This document shows, in pieces, positions 20,051 through 35,061 of a stretch of DNA of 64,000 nucleotides; the first letter of the stretch is position 1; each line of letters begins with the position of its first letter. Below the pieces are notes generated by a model. That model was not told the origin of the DNA. It saw only the letters and a list, made by a program, of their open reading frames with translations, and did no database searches. Source of the stretch: Emiliania huxleyi CCMP1516 (Eukaryota; Haptophyta; Isochrysidales; Noelaerhabdaceae); NCBI RefSeq assembly GCF_000372725.1, contig NW_005201165.1, positions 61,818 through 125,817 on the forward strand. The letters run 5' to 3'. Made by a program: the position numbers and the translations under genes.

Positions 20051-21331
20051 ATGAGCGGCGAGTGGCTGCTGCGCCTCGACTCGAGCCTCTCCCCGCGGCC
20101 GACTCGGCCGGCCACGATCGGGCCGATCGCTGGCGGCAGGTCGCTCGTCGTCGGCCGCGACCCGAGCCGGTGTGACGTCGTTCTCGACTCGGCGGCCTTT
20201 CCCGGGCTCATCTCTCGGCAGCATGCTACGATCGTGCTCGAAGAGTCGGGCCCGGTCCTACGAGACTCGTCTCTCAACGGCGTCGGGGTCGACGGAGGCC
20301 GCACCGCACGCGGCGAGGCGCAGCACGTCCCGCTGCGGGACGGCTCGACTCTGGTCTTTGGGGTTCGCGGCTCTGCGACAGAGTTCGTCTACCGCGTGGC
20401 TCAGCGGCAGACCGAGACAAACCCGCAAGCCACGGCTATAGCACCAGAGGGGAGTGAGGAGATCCACACACTCGACACACTGGGTGGCAGCGACGACGAC
20501 GACAATGGCTGCATCGGTCCGGCGGTAGCTTCCGATGGCGGGGCCCCGCTCGCGTCAGCGGCGGCGCCTGCGGCTGCGCCGGAGGAGCTCATGGTGGAGG
20601 AGCTGCAGTGCTGCATCTGCGCAGAGCTGCTCGTGCGGCCGTGCCAGCTCCGCTGCTCGCACTCGTTTTGCTCGCCCTGCATCTACGACTGGGAGCGCCG
20701 CTCGCGCACGTGCGTCATCTGCCGCGAGGAGCTCGAGGAGGCGCCTCCGCAGCCCGTCCGGCTGCTCGACGGCCTCACGCAGAAGCTGGCCGCGCGCTGC
20801 CTCTCCGCCGAGGAGAAGGAGGAGTGGGAGGGGCGCGCGGCCGATTGGGACGGGCGCGCCTCGCAGGCCCGGCAGGTGTGGGGCACGCTGCCGCCCAAGC
20901 CCGCCCCTGCGGGGCCGCCCGTCCATCGGCACGTCGTCTCGAGGGTGGGAAGCGGAGGGGCCGTCTCGACGTGCCGCCGCTGCCTGCGCCCGATCGCCGC
21001 GGGCAGCCTCAAGCTCGGCGTGCGGTCGCACATCCCGCTCTTCAACCACACCGTCGTCTCGTGGCACCACACGAGCTGCCTCCCGCTGCCCGCCGCGCTG
21101 CTCGCCGACGGCGACCGCTGCGCGACGGAGGCGGACGCCGCCGCGCTCCTCGACGAGCGGCTCGACGGCGCGACGACCGTCCTCGCACCCGAAGAGCGCC
21201 GCGCCCTCGCCGCCCAGCTGCTGGCGGACCCGCCCCCCGCCCGCAGCAAGGCGGCGGCGGCGGGGCGGCGCGAGGGCCGCCAGCAGGGCCGGCGAGAGCC
21301 AAGCAGGAACGTGGCCCCGCGCAGGCGCTGA
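20051..21331 (+). CDS. FHA-RING-PARP-type zinc-finger protein (probable E3 ubiquitin ligase)
   Basis: Single exon of 426 codons from ATG 20051. Residues about 28-112 form an FHA phosphothreonine-binding domain (LVVGRDPSRCDVVL, LISRQHATI, RDSSLNGVGVDG; the GR, SRxH and NG signatures are all present). Residues 187-224 form a C3HC4 RING (CCIC, then RCSHSFCSPC, then CVIC), which recruits E2 enzymes. Residues about 308-345 match a PARP-type zinc finger (CRRC, GSLKLGVRSH, then WHHTSC, a C-x2-C...H-x2-C pattern) that binds nicked DNA. The tail is basic. FHA plus RING is the layout of CHFR/RNF8-type checkpoint and DNA-damage ligases; the third domain points the same way. Ligase activity is inferred from the intact RING. 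Confidence 0.82.
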   Translation: MSGEWLLRLDSSLSPRPTRPATIGPIAGGRSLVVGRDPSRCDVVLDSAAFPGLISRQHATIVLEESGPVLRDSSLNGVGVDGGRTARGEAQHVPLRDGSTLVFGVRGSATEFVYRVAQRQTETNPQATAIAPEGSEEIHTLDTLGGSDDDDNGCIGPAVASDGGAPLASAAAPAAAPEELMVEELQCCICAELLVRPCQLRCSHSFCSPCIYDWERRSRTCVICREELEEAPPQPVRLLDGLTQKLAARCLSAEEKEEWEGRAADWDGRASQARQVWGTLPPKPAPAGPPVHRHVVSRVGSGGAVSTCRRCLRPIAAGSLKLGVRSHIPLFNHTVVSWHHTSCLPLPAALLADGDRCATEADAAALLDERLDGATTVLAPEERRALAAQLLADPPPARSKAAAAGRREGRQQGRREPSRNVAPRRR

Positions 21332-22235
21332 GAGATGAAGCAGTGAACGGACAGAACGCCGTTTTCCCCGGATGCAGGGATGCATGCCCCGTCGTGATGT
21401 GTGGAATGGAATAGTGGGTAGAGCTGCGCGCTATTTTTCTCGTTGACCGCGCAGGATTCGGGGAAGGGTGGCTAATGCCTAATCGCTAAAGGGCTCTCTG
21501 CCCGCAAGCGGCGCCCCCGCGTCGCAGGCAGCCCGCGCCGCCGCGCGCGTCGCACAGGACCACAGTCCACGCAGTCGCAGACCCAGAGCGGACGCGGTAC
21601 CATTGACAAATCCGCTGGTATTGCTGAAAATATCTCTCTCTGCAATGTACCCCCCCACACGTGCACACGAGACGAACAAATAGCAAAATCCGAAAGCATG
21701 CCGAGATTTTTTTGAAAAGCACTGTCTGTCTTGTATCTTGAATACCGTGGCGAGACTTGGAGCAGTCGGTAACCTCACGAGACTGCGATCTGCGTGATGA
21801 CCCGAGGAGTACGACTCCGTGCAAGCCTTCAGCTGGTCCCGGTTTACACCAGAACCTCCGCCAAATCCTTCCTTTAACGTTCTCGGGGTGTGGGGAGTAC
21901 ATGACAACTTGTGTGCACGCGTGCAGGCTGAACAACGGGCCTCTCAGAAGGTTCAGACGCCAGACAGCTAGCGGGACAAAAGATTCTCGCCAATCCAGAT
22001 ACACAAACTTGCCCCCTCGCCCCACGCCGCCACGCGGCGTGGTGCCACCCTCGCCCGAAAATGAACGAAGAGGAACCCGCGCGCCCGAACCCGCTTCTAC
22101 TTGGGTTTGTCCGCGACACATCGCGGGAAGAGACAGGCCCTTTTCTCGCGCCGGCACGGGGTGCCCATCCCATATCACCCCCGCCGGGACGTGAGAACCG
22201 AGGCTATCCTCGTATAACAATCTGAGTCTGCACTC
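21332..22235. other. Intergenic with two dispersed repeats
   Basis: 21590-21875 is related, in reverse, to 47574-47725 (both contain CAGCTGAAGGCTTGCA and GGATTTGTCAATGGTACCGC-like stretches). 21973-22200 is related, in reverse, to 61933-62232. In the latter pair the 22.0-kb copy lacks the R1 insertion present at 62.1 kb. Confidence 0.65.
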
Positions 22236-23372
22236 GTGCGTCCCCATGGCTCTCCTGATTTCCCTGAGCTCATCTCGTCGTCTTCTCCGACGCATCGCCA
22301 CGGTTTACTCCTCGACCGGTCCTACCCAGATCGCGACGGCTCAATCCTGTCCTTGAATCACGAGGAGGTCGATTTCGAGGCGGCCCTAGCGGAGGCGGAG
22401 GCGGAGGCGGCTGCGGCAGAGGCCGCGGCGGAGGCTGCTGCAAGGGCCGCCGCTGCCGCCGCCGCCGCGGCTCGTGAGAAGCGAGCCAAGGCGCGCCTGG
22501 CTGCCGCAGAAGCCGCCAATTCAAAGGCGCTGCAGATAGCGGCAAATTCAAAGTCGCCGGCAATGTCGGCGGCGCCGACGCCGACGCTGCCGCCTGCACC
22601 GGCTGCACCGGCGACGCCGCCGCAGCCGCCTGCACCGGCTGCACCGGCGACGCCGCCGCCACGGGCTGCGACGTCGGACGCACCGCAGGCTCCGGTGCGA
22701 GTGCCAGCGCTGCCCGGCGGCTGGGTGATGGAGGCGCAGCGCGTGAGCGTGTGCCGGCTGGAGGAGCTGGCAGAGGCGCACGACGCAACCCAGTGCGGGA
22801 GCGAGGAGTGGGTGGCGGCCAAGCACGCGCCGCTGTTTGCGCAGGACAGCGCGCTAATGTTTGGGCACTACGACGCCAAGTTGCGCTGCGACGGCCTCGT
22901 CGCCGAGATCCAGCTCACGCCCACGCCCGACCGCTCCTCTTCCCGGCGCTCCACCTCGACCTCCTCGCCCGCGTCGCCCTCCTCGCCCCCGCCGACTCCG
23001 GGCTGGGCCGACGACGTCGACGACGACTGGGCCGCCACCAGCGCCTCGCCTCTGGGAGGGGAGTGGAGCCGCGTGCTCCGCGTCTCGGTCTCCTGGCGGC
23101 GGTACGAGCTCGTCCTGCTGACGCAGCGGGACGCGTCCGGCTGCGAGCTGGCTCTGACCCGCCCCCGCCGCGTCCGACTCCGCGTGCTCTCTCGTGCCGA
23201 GCTGTGGGACTGGGTTCAGCGCTTCCCGCCCACGCTGGTCGACCCGGCGGCATGTGCGGCACTCGCGAAGACAGAGCCGGACGCGTCAAAGACGCAGAGG
23301 CTCCGCCTCGCCGCCGCGTACGTGTCGTCGCGCCCGCCAGCCCTTCACTCCGTCCGGCCCTGCTTTGCCTGA
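22236..23372 (+). CDS. Ala/Pro-rich protein, unknown function
   Basis: Open frame of 378 codons. It begins with a GTG, and the first in-frame ATG is at 22563, so the true 5' end probably lies in an upstream exon. An acidic Ala/Glu helix (about EAALAEAEAEAAAAEAAAEA) is followed by an APAAPATPP linker. A folded C-terminal half has conserved-looking W and L positions (LPGGWVMEAQRVSVCRLEEL, GEWSRVLRVSVSWRRYELVL, LWDWVQRFPPTLVDPA). No recognised domain. The 5' boundary abuts a dispersed repeat. Confidence 0.45.
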   Translation: MRPHGSPDFPELISSSSPTHRHGLLLDRSYPDRDGSILSLNHEEVDFEAALAEAEAEAAAAEAAAEAAARAAAAAAAAAREKRAKARLAAAEAANSKALQIAANSKSPAMSAAPTPTLPPAPAAPATPPQPPAPAAPATPPPRAATSDAPQAPVRVPALPGGWVMEAQRVSVCRLEELAEAHDATQCGSEEWVAAKHAPLFAQDSALMFGHYDAKLRCDGLVAEIQLTPTPDRSSSRRSTSTSSPASPSSPPPTPGWADDVDDDWAATSASPLGGEWSRVLRVSVSWRRYELVLLTQRDASGCELALTRPRRVRLRVLSRAELWDWVQRFPPTLVDPAACAALAKTEPDASKTQRLRLAAAYVSSRPPALHSVRPCFA

Positions 23373-23758
23373 GGCTGAAGCCCGAGCGGCGGTTGGGTAG
23401 CCGTCTCTCGTCATGCCCGACACACCCACAAGCATGAACCATGATGCCGCGATACCTTTCTTTTTAGTACGTGTACTTTTCGCTTACTGGGAGCACAGGG
23501 TCTCTCCTTTTTGTATGTATGTTTTTTGTTAGGTTAGGTTAGGTAGGAAGGTGAAGAACCCTCGGACTGGACACCAACGCGGTATATGGGTGTCTGTCAA
23601 GTAACAGAAAAGAAAATAAAAGCAAGCAAAAATTGCAGTAACAGCCAGCAACAGAAAAGAATTTAGACAAAGCAACTCTCTCTCACAGCAGACAGGCTCG
23701 ACACAGGTGCGAACTGGCCGTGCTAGTACTATCAACAGAAAAGAAAAATAAAAGGGCG
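23373..23758. other. Intergenic with short repeats
   Basis: Contains the GTACTTTTCGCTTACTGGGA motif (about 23470-23496) and a truncated copy (23540-23595) of the ACTGGACACCAACGCGGTAT repeat. The remainder is A-rich and is the likely promoter of the downstream glucosyltransferase. Confidence 0.5.
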
Positions 23759-25422
23759 ATGGTCGCCGCGGGCGGGCTAGCTCTCGTCGTGCCCTGCTAC
23801 AACGAGGAGGAGCGGCTCCGCTCCGCTGCGTTTGTCTCGTACCTCGCAGAGACGCCCACGGTGCGGCGCGGCCGCCGCCCGCTTGCCTTGTGAGGCCCGC
23901 AACCAGGTCTTTTCTGCCACGCGTGGTAGGTGCGTCTGATCTTCGTGGATGACGGCTCGTCCGACGGCACGGTGCCCCTCCTGCAGAAGCTCGTCGCGGC
24001 CGCGGCCGGCGGCGCGGAGCTGCTGCAGCTGCCTCAGAATTGCGGCAAGGCAGAGGCGGTGCGGCGCGGGATGCTGCACGCGCTCGAGAGCGACGCACAG
24101 TATGGCGCGGTCGGGTTCTGGGACTCGGACCTCGCCACGCCCCTCTCCGCCGTCGCCGAGCTGCACTCCGTCCTCTGCAGCAACCCAGCCCTGCAGATGG
24201 TGCAAGGTGTGCGCGCGCGCTCCGCTCGGCAGTCGGCAGTGAACAGCATCCCTTCAAACGGTGGTGTGAAAAGGCGCGCGCGTCGCCCTCCTCGGTCGGA
24301 AGATCCGCCGCTCCCCAAAGAGGCACTACGCCGGCCGCGTCTTTGCGACGCTCGCCTCGCTGGCGCCGGCCCCGGCCTCCGCTCGGCACACCCGTGACAC
24401 GCGTCTCTTCACAGCAGCTGCCGGTGTGAGCAGGTGCTCGACATGCCGGTGTACGACACGCAGTGCGGCGCAAAGATCTTCCGCACGACTCCGGCACTGC
24501 GGCGCCCTGCGGACGGCGCGGAATCACGGCCAACCCGTCACTGATGAGTCGAGTACCTCAGGCGCTGCGCACCGTGCTGACGGCGCCTTTCCTCACGCGA
24601 TGGGTGCCCTTCAGCGCACGGGGGTGAGGCCTCCTCTTGCACTACGGCCCCACACCGGCCGCACCGGTCTCTAGGTCTTCGACGTCGAGATGATTGCGCG
24701 CTTCTCCGCGCTGCACCGCACCTCGACCACCACCTCCTCCACATCCACCGCCGACGCCAAGAGCGACGCTGCCCCGCCCTCGCCCTCGGCCTCCTTCGAG
24801 GCGCCTCCTCTCTCCACACCGCGGCGGGGGCGTCGACTCGGCGCCTCTTCACGCGGGCACGCGTGAGCAGGTCCTGACTGCCGCCGGCCCCGCCGCCGCC
24901 ACGCCCGCCGCCGCCGCCAGCGGCGAGGCGCTGCTCGGAGGCGGCACCGAGTCGGCAGCCGAGACGGCGTCCTTCGAGCACTGCATCTTCGAGTGCGTTT
25001 CGGCCGCCGCCGCCTCCGCGAGGTGACGGCGGCCTCACAGCTCCGCGCCCTGAGCAGGTTCCCGCTGCACGAGTGGGTCGACGTCGCCGGCTCGAAGCTG
25101 CGCCTGACCGACGTGGCTCGCATGGCGTACGGGCTCTGCCAGATCTACGCCACCTACTTCCTCCACGAGTGGCCCTCGGGCGAGCCTTGCACCGCCGCCC
25201 AGGCGACTCCAAGTTGGCTCGACCTCGGCTAGCACGGCCGGCTAGCACCTCCACCTCGGCTCCACTTCGGCTAGCACCGCCGGCTGCATCTCCCGCCGCT
25301 GAGATCGCCCTCTCCTCACCTCGCAGGCGACGGCACGGCGCTTGCTCTTCGCCTGGGGTGCGCTGCTCTGCACCCTGCTCGCCACCCTCGCCGCGCCGCT
25401 GTTGTGGTGGCGCCTCCTCTGA
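23759..25422 (+). CDS. ALG5: Dolichyl-phosphate beta-glucosyltransferase (ALG5-like, GT2)
   Basis: Transfers glucose from UDP-glucose to dolichyl phosphate at the ER for N-glycan assembly. Exons fixed by phase: 23759-23860, 23930-24206, 24274-24362, 24434 onward; later exons follow the motifs. The protein reads LALVVPCYNEEERL, VRLIFVDDGSSDGT, QNCGKAEAVRRGM, FWDSDLATPL (the D-x-D), ARVALLGRKIRRSPKRHYAG, RVFATLASL, VLDMPVYDTQCGAKIFR, APFLTRW, VFDVEMIARFSALHR, and PLHEWVDVAGSKLRL, matching ALG5 from end to end. A low-complexity insert sits after ALHR. An extra C-terminal hydrophobic helix (LLFAWGALLCTLLATLAAPL) before the stop at 25420-25422 is unusual, because ALG5 normally has an N-terminal anchor. 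Introns 24207-24273, 24363-24433 and one ending at 24870 end in the TTCAC/GTGA hairpin. Confidence 0.85.
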
Positions 25423-25883
25423 GCGCCGCTTCTCTGATGGCGCAGCGCTGTGGCGAGGCCGCACCGCCCGCACCGCCCTTGCGCTTGTCTTTATTTGCCG
25501 GCTGTGGCGGCGCCGTTTGTGTTTTGAGCGGCGCGTGAGCATTACACTCGAGTGAGACATATTGAGCCACCTGTCGTGGCAGATGTGATCTCAGATGAGA
25601 GAGAGACACGCTTGTGTGATATCTGATGTGGCGCGAGATGATGGCGGAGAGATATGATCACGTGTCGAAAAAACAAAACAACGTGAAAGGCCTGGACGCG
25701 GCACATGCGCGCGTGCCACCACCGACAAGCGACGACATGGGCGCCCACGGCCACGCCTCTAAGTAAGAGCTAGTTCGAGCACGAGCGAGCCAACGACCCG
25801 GCTCGCCCAAGTGTGCTGACTGTGGTCTGCACGGCCGGCCGCGCCCGCCAAGAGAGGGATGGGGAGAGAGGGGGAGCAGCGCA
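25423..25883. other. Intergenic between convergent genes
   Basis: About 460 bp. GATCTCAGATGAGAGAGAGA near 25587 and TATCTGATGTGG near 25620 form partial inverted matches. No gene seen. Confidence 0.4.
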
Positions 25884-31013
<5,130 letters not shown>

Positions 31014-31256
31014 ATGGCCATGATCGCCTCCTCAGAGCACTGGCTCGACTCGGCCCTTACGCTCCTTGCGGATAGCACTCGACTCAGCCAGTTCCTCGTC
31101 CTCTACCAGCTCGTCTTCCTGCTCGTCGTCCTGGCTTGCCTTGGTGCACAGCTTTTATTGACTGCCTGCTGCAACGTTTGGCGCCGCGAGGATGGGTTAG
31201 GCGGGGCCATGTGCCTTCAGCGGCACCGCCTCCCTAGCCTGGCGAAGCAGCGCTAG
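31014..31256 (+). CDS. Small one-helix membrane protein (candidate)
   Basis: 80 codons from an ATG in a good context, with one strong transmembrane helix (LVFLLVVALACLGAQ-like; residues about 32-50) and a basic Cys-containing end (CCNVWRRE). No recognised family. It could be a real short protein or the first exon of a longer gene whose continuation I cannot identify. Confidence 0.35.
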   Translation: MAMIASSEHWLDSALTLLADSTRLSQFLVLYQLVFLLVVLACLGAQLLLTACCNVWRREDGLGGAMCLQRHRLPSLAKQR

Positions 31257-32109
31257 TCCTGGCGCGGCGGTACACGGGGATCGTGCTTCGTGGAGCCAGG
31301 CCCCGAGTCGCGGACAGCATGCATTCGAGAGATGGCGGCAGCGGGGGCTGAGCGACTGGGGCCCAAGAACAGATCAGAGTATACGACGGGCGTCCAGACA
31401 TCCTGGCAGTCACGCTCGCCTTTGGCCCACCTTCCGCCGTGATGCCGCGATCACGGTGACAGTGTCAGCGTCACCACACTTTGAGAGAGCGGTGTGCCAG
31501 ACCGGCCATAACGATGAGCCCTCTTGGACGGAAGACAAACCCCCCCTCGATCTCTCCTGTGTCATGCTATGCGCTGTGTGTGCAGCGCGCTGAGCAGATC
31601 GCCGGAGTATACAGCGTTGGGTGTGTGGGTGTTTCACAGCGGTTGCCAGCCCTCGCGGGGACCCGCGTCGAGACGCGCGCGAGGAGAGACGGCGCAGAGG
31701 GCGGGGGCGCGCGGGGAATCTCGGGGACTCGAAGTGTGTCTGAGGTGTGTGTTTGCGTTTTATTAAATGTTTTTGTTGTTTGGGCTTTTCGGATACGCCT
31801 CGGGCAGAGTTTCACCGCCAGCGGCCGGGAGGTCGTCGGTCGCTACTTTTAGCCTTTTTACATGCGGCGACACTGGCGACATGTGTCAACTGTCATGACA
31901 CACAGGAACGCTCTCCAGCCCGATCGACCGAAAAGCGAAACCCTCTCTCACCCTGCGCCACGAAAACACGAGAGCGCGCGGCCGGTGCAAACAGCGCAGC
32001 GAGGCGAGGACGGCCAGAAGAGAAGCGCGGCCGGCCAAGCGCGGGATAACGGACAGCAGTGCACGGCCCCGAGGTGGCGAGCCGGCGGCAGCCCCTGCGG
32101 AAGGTAGGC
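31257..32109. other. Intergenic, no feature recognised
   Basis: About 850 bp. Several overlapping open frames but none with conserved motifs. A TTTTATTAAATGTTTTTGTT stretch near 31760 is locally AT-rich. Confidence 0.4.
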
Positions 32110-33262
32110 TCAGTCCATCTGGTCGATCGGCGTGAAGTTGAGGCCGAGGCCGTCGTTGCCCAGCTCGATGTACTTATTGATGGCGTCCTTGCCCTTGGCG
32201 TACGCGTCCTGCGCGATCTTGCGCCGCTTGCCGTCGTCCATCGCCTGTGGTGAGGCCAGGACATGTCGCGGAAGGGTCGTGCGGCGAGGCCAGGAGGCAG
32301 GAGCGGCTGGCGGCGGTGGGAGCGGTGCGCGCAGCGGCGGGCGGCGGTGGTGACGGAGGGCGGCGCAGCACGCCTTTGGCCCACCAAAGCCAAAGAAGCC
32401 GCCGCTGCCCTCCTTGCCGCTCGCGGCGGAGCGCAGGTCACGGCACGCCTGAGGAGGTCGGGCAAAGTGAGGGACAGGAGCCGCGCTGTGCCCCGCACCC
32501 CCACCTCCCGAGACCGGCAGAGAGGAGAGGGAGGGAGGGAGGGAGGGAGAGGAAGAGTGGGAAGGGAGAGGAGTTGCGTGTGCGGCTTCACCTCGCGCAG
32601 CTCGTCGATGGCGTCGTTCATCGCGAGCGTCTTCGGCGAGATCGTCTTCGACGAGAAGGAGGACGACCACAGCTCGAGCGGGCCGAACAGCCGGTCAATC
32701 GGACCTTTGGAGGTGAGGGCCGGAGGTGAGGGCAGTGGAGGTGAAGGCAGCGGAAGGTGAGGGCAGCGGAGGCGAGGGCAGCGGAGGCGAGGTCGGAGCC
32801 GTGCGGGGGAAGGAATGCAGGCAGGGGTGCAGCGGAGAGGAGGACTGCGGCAGTGGGCAGAGAGAGGCGGCAGTGAGGAGAGCTTCAGTGAGGAGAGCCG
32901 GCACTGAGGCAGTGAGAGAGCACACCCTTCTTCTCGAGCGCCGCCTGGATCGCGGCCCAGTCGCCACTGCTCACCTGCTTGCGCAGGCCTCCCGCCCAGT
33001 AGTCGCGCCCGCGCTCCACACGCGGCACATACCGCGTGTACGCCTGCTGCCGCGTCACCAGCGTAGACTCTGCCCGCGCCTGCGCCGCCGGAAGTAGCGC
33101 CGAGAGCCCGGCCGCCGCCGCGACGACCTCGCGGCGAGAGAGCGAGAGGTCATCCGAGGCAAGGCAGGCGGGCTGGCCGACGCGGACTGGGCCAACGGCC
33201 AGGCGCGAGGCGCCGACCGGCGAGACGACGACCGACGGCGAGGCGGCGAGCAGCGAGAGCAT
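32110..33262 (-). CDS. Thylakoid-lumen helical protein (PsbQ/Psb31-like, chromist type)
   Basis: Starts at ATG 33262. The presequence has a twin-arginine-like motif followed by a hydrophobic stretch and an A-x-A cleavage site (LSRREVVAAAAGLSALLPAA, then AQARA), the signature of lumen import. The mature protein has RQQAYTRYVPRVERGRDYWA, GDWAAIQAALEKKG, PIDRLFGPLELWSSSFSSKT, a GGFFGFGGPK loop and AYAKGKDAINKYIELGNDGL, with the stop at 32110-32112. Helix spacing matches four-helix-bundle lumen proteins associated with photosystem II in chlorophyll-c algae; the exact family is not certain. Three introns: the first is GT-AG in phase 1, and the last begins GC after GGPK. This gene shows the organism is photosynthetic. 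Confidence 0.7.
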
Positions 33263-33341
33263 ATCTGGGAGTGGTTTCTAGCGAAGGTCGGGAAGGGAAA
33301 AGAAAAACGAAAGAACCCGGACCTAAGACCCTTCTAGTCAG

Positions 33342-33396
33342 CGTGCCGTTCTCCCATCCCTCCCTTGGGTTGTGTGTTTTCTTTCTTTCTTTCTTT
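33342..33396 (+). mobile_element. R1 retroposon copy with perfect 12-bp target duplication
   Basis: A 55-bp insert, CGTGCCG...CATCCCTCCCTTGGGTTG...(TTTC)n, flanked on both sides by CCTTCTAGTCAG (33330-33341 and 33397-33408). It is strongly 5'-truncated compared with the 19.6- and 38.8-kb copies. It lies in the shared upstream region of two divergent genes. Confidence 0.88.
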
Positions 33397-33559
33397 CCTT
33401 CTAGTCAGTGAGAAGAAGGAAGAAGGAGGCGAAACAGTGTCACACCAAAATGTCGACAAATGTGAAAATACGCTGAAGACACGCACAACTTTCGCGTCGA
33501 GCCGTGCTACCTCGCCCTGCGGGCCGACCGCTCACCACAGCTCACACCTCCCCTTTAAA

Positions 33560-34762
33560 ATGCCGTTGCTGCCGGACCTGCCCTTCACGCAGTCGAGTGC
33601 CTATCACCTAGCAATCTGCATGTGGTACGACACAGCCATCGCGAGCTCTGCCGGCATCGCCGCCGACATCAACCGCAGGTACGCGGAACGGCACGGCTTT
33701 GCATTCGTCTCGAGTGATGTCGTCTACAGTCCGGATCGCCGCCCATCGTGGCAGCGGCTGAGCCTGATGCTGCGCACTCTCGAGGGCGGAGTGCAAGGCA
33801 CACCTGTGGCCGCTGTGCTGTGGCTCGATGCTGACGCAGTCTTCCTGCATGAGAACGGCGACGCGCTTGCTGCGCAGCTCGAGGCACACGGCATTGTGGG
33901 TGGCGGGCGAGGCCCCGACATCCTGCTCTCCGGCGATCGTCCGTCCGACCTCTTCGTCAATACGGGAGTCATGGTCGTCCGCAACACGCCCTACGCGCGC
34001 GCTTGGCTGCGCTGGTTTATCAGCCTCAACGCCAGCCGGCCCGAGACGAGCAAGGACGCGCCGATATGCCTCAAGCTGCTCATGCGCTTCCCGTGGGAGC
34101 AGGGCTGTATCGGAGAGCTGTGGCACCGCAACGCGAGCGCGCTTTGGAGGCACGCCAAGCTCCTGCCGTACGGCGCGCTTCAGACGGCCGCCGCGCCGCC
34201 TCAGTTTGTGCGGCCGAGTGCTCCAATTGTGCACTTCATGCACGGGATCCCGCACCTCGGCAGCCGCACCGAGCCGATGGATCAAAAGGACCGTGAGGAC
34301 GGGCTGCAAGTGGTCAAAGAGCGGACCGATCTCGTCCTCTCTGGCGGAACGCCCGCACCACTCCCGCTGGTCAAGTTCTTCTCGCGGCTCACGCTAGGGC
34401 CACACGAGACTATGGCGACGCTCCTCAACGCAAAGCTGCCGCTCTACCTGTTTCCGCACGACTACCTCACCTCCACCCGCTACTTGAACCCACCGTCAGA
34501 CAAGCAGCCCAGCGAGTGGCCGCCGGGGGACCCCGCGCTGCTGCTGAGCGAGGCTCCGCGAAGCGGGGGCAGCGGCAGCGGCACCGCCCGCGCAGCGTTG
34601 GACGCCAAGCGCGAGTCTCGGGATCTGCCAACTCGGGACCCGGGGGTCGAGAAGCAACTCACCACTGCGCCTCCGGTGAGGAGGCCACGGAGCCAGCCGA
34701 TATTACCGGGGTGGAAGCTGAGGCGGGAGGCCCCGCCAGCAGAGCTAATCGGTCGCGGATAG
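33560..34762 (+). CDS. GT34-like glycosyltransferase
   Basis: Single exon. I chose ATG 33560, because the frame upstream to 33365 runs into the R1 insertion. Key features: CMWYDTAIASSAGIAADINR, YAERHGFAFV, PSWQRLSLM, then LWLDADAVF (the D-x-D metal site), LFVNTGVMVVRNTPYARAWL, RFPWEQGCIGEL, and IVHFMHGIPHLG. This is the order seen in galactosyl/xylosyl/mannosyl transferases of the GMA12/MNN10 (GT34) type, which act in the Golgi on polysaccharides or N-glycans. No transmembrane anchor is visible at this start, which is unusual for a Golgi enzyme; an upstream exon is possible. A low-complexity basic tail follows residue 330. Confidence 0.65.
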   Translation: MPLLPDLPFTQSSAYHLAICMWYDTAIASSAGIAADINRRYAERHGFAFVSSDVVYSPDRRPSWQRLSLMLRTLEGGVQGTPVAAVLWLDADAVFLHENGDALAAQLEAHGIVGGGRGPDILLSGDRPSDLFVNTGVMVVRNTPYARAWLRWFISLNASRPETSKDAPICLKLLMRFPWEQGCIGELWHRNASALWRHAKLLPYGALQTAAAPPQFVRPSAPIVHFMHGIPHLGSRTEPMDQKDREDGLQVVKERTDLVLSGGTPAPLPLVKFFSRLTLGPHETMATLLNAKLPLYLFPHDYLTSTRYLNPPSDKQPSEWPPGDPALLLSEAPRSGGSGSGTARAALDAKRESRDLPTRDPGVEKQLTTAPPVRRPRSQPILPGWKLRREAPPAELIGRG

Positions 34763-35061
34763 AGTGAACAAAGGGCAAAGGCGGGCGACTACCGACTCTT
34801 GTCTCTTCGAGCACCGGGGGAGACATGTTGATGAGGAGCACTGGCGTGACGCGTGCATGCGCGATGCGGAGGCGCGCGCGTACACAAAAATATCTTGCGC
34901 GTTTGTGGGGATGTCAATTATTGATAAATAATTATACTCTCGAGTCTCATTGAGCAGCTGCACTCTAGAGAACGCGCACGGGTCGCGCGGTCGGGGCAGG
35001 CGCGCAGCGCGAGGGCGCGCGTGGCTCTTTGGCGTCCGTTTTGGGATTGTAGTCACACGGC
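34763..35061. other. Intergenic between convergent genes
   Basis: About 300 bp, with an AT-rich patch (TTATTGATAAATAATTATAC near 34920) that could serve 3'-end formation. Nothing else seen. Confidence 0.4.
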
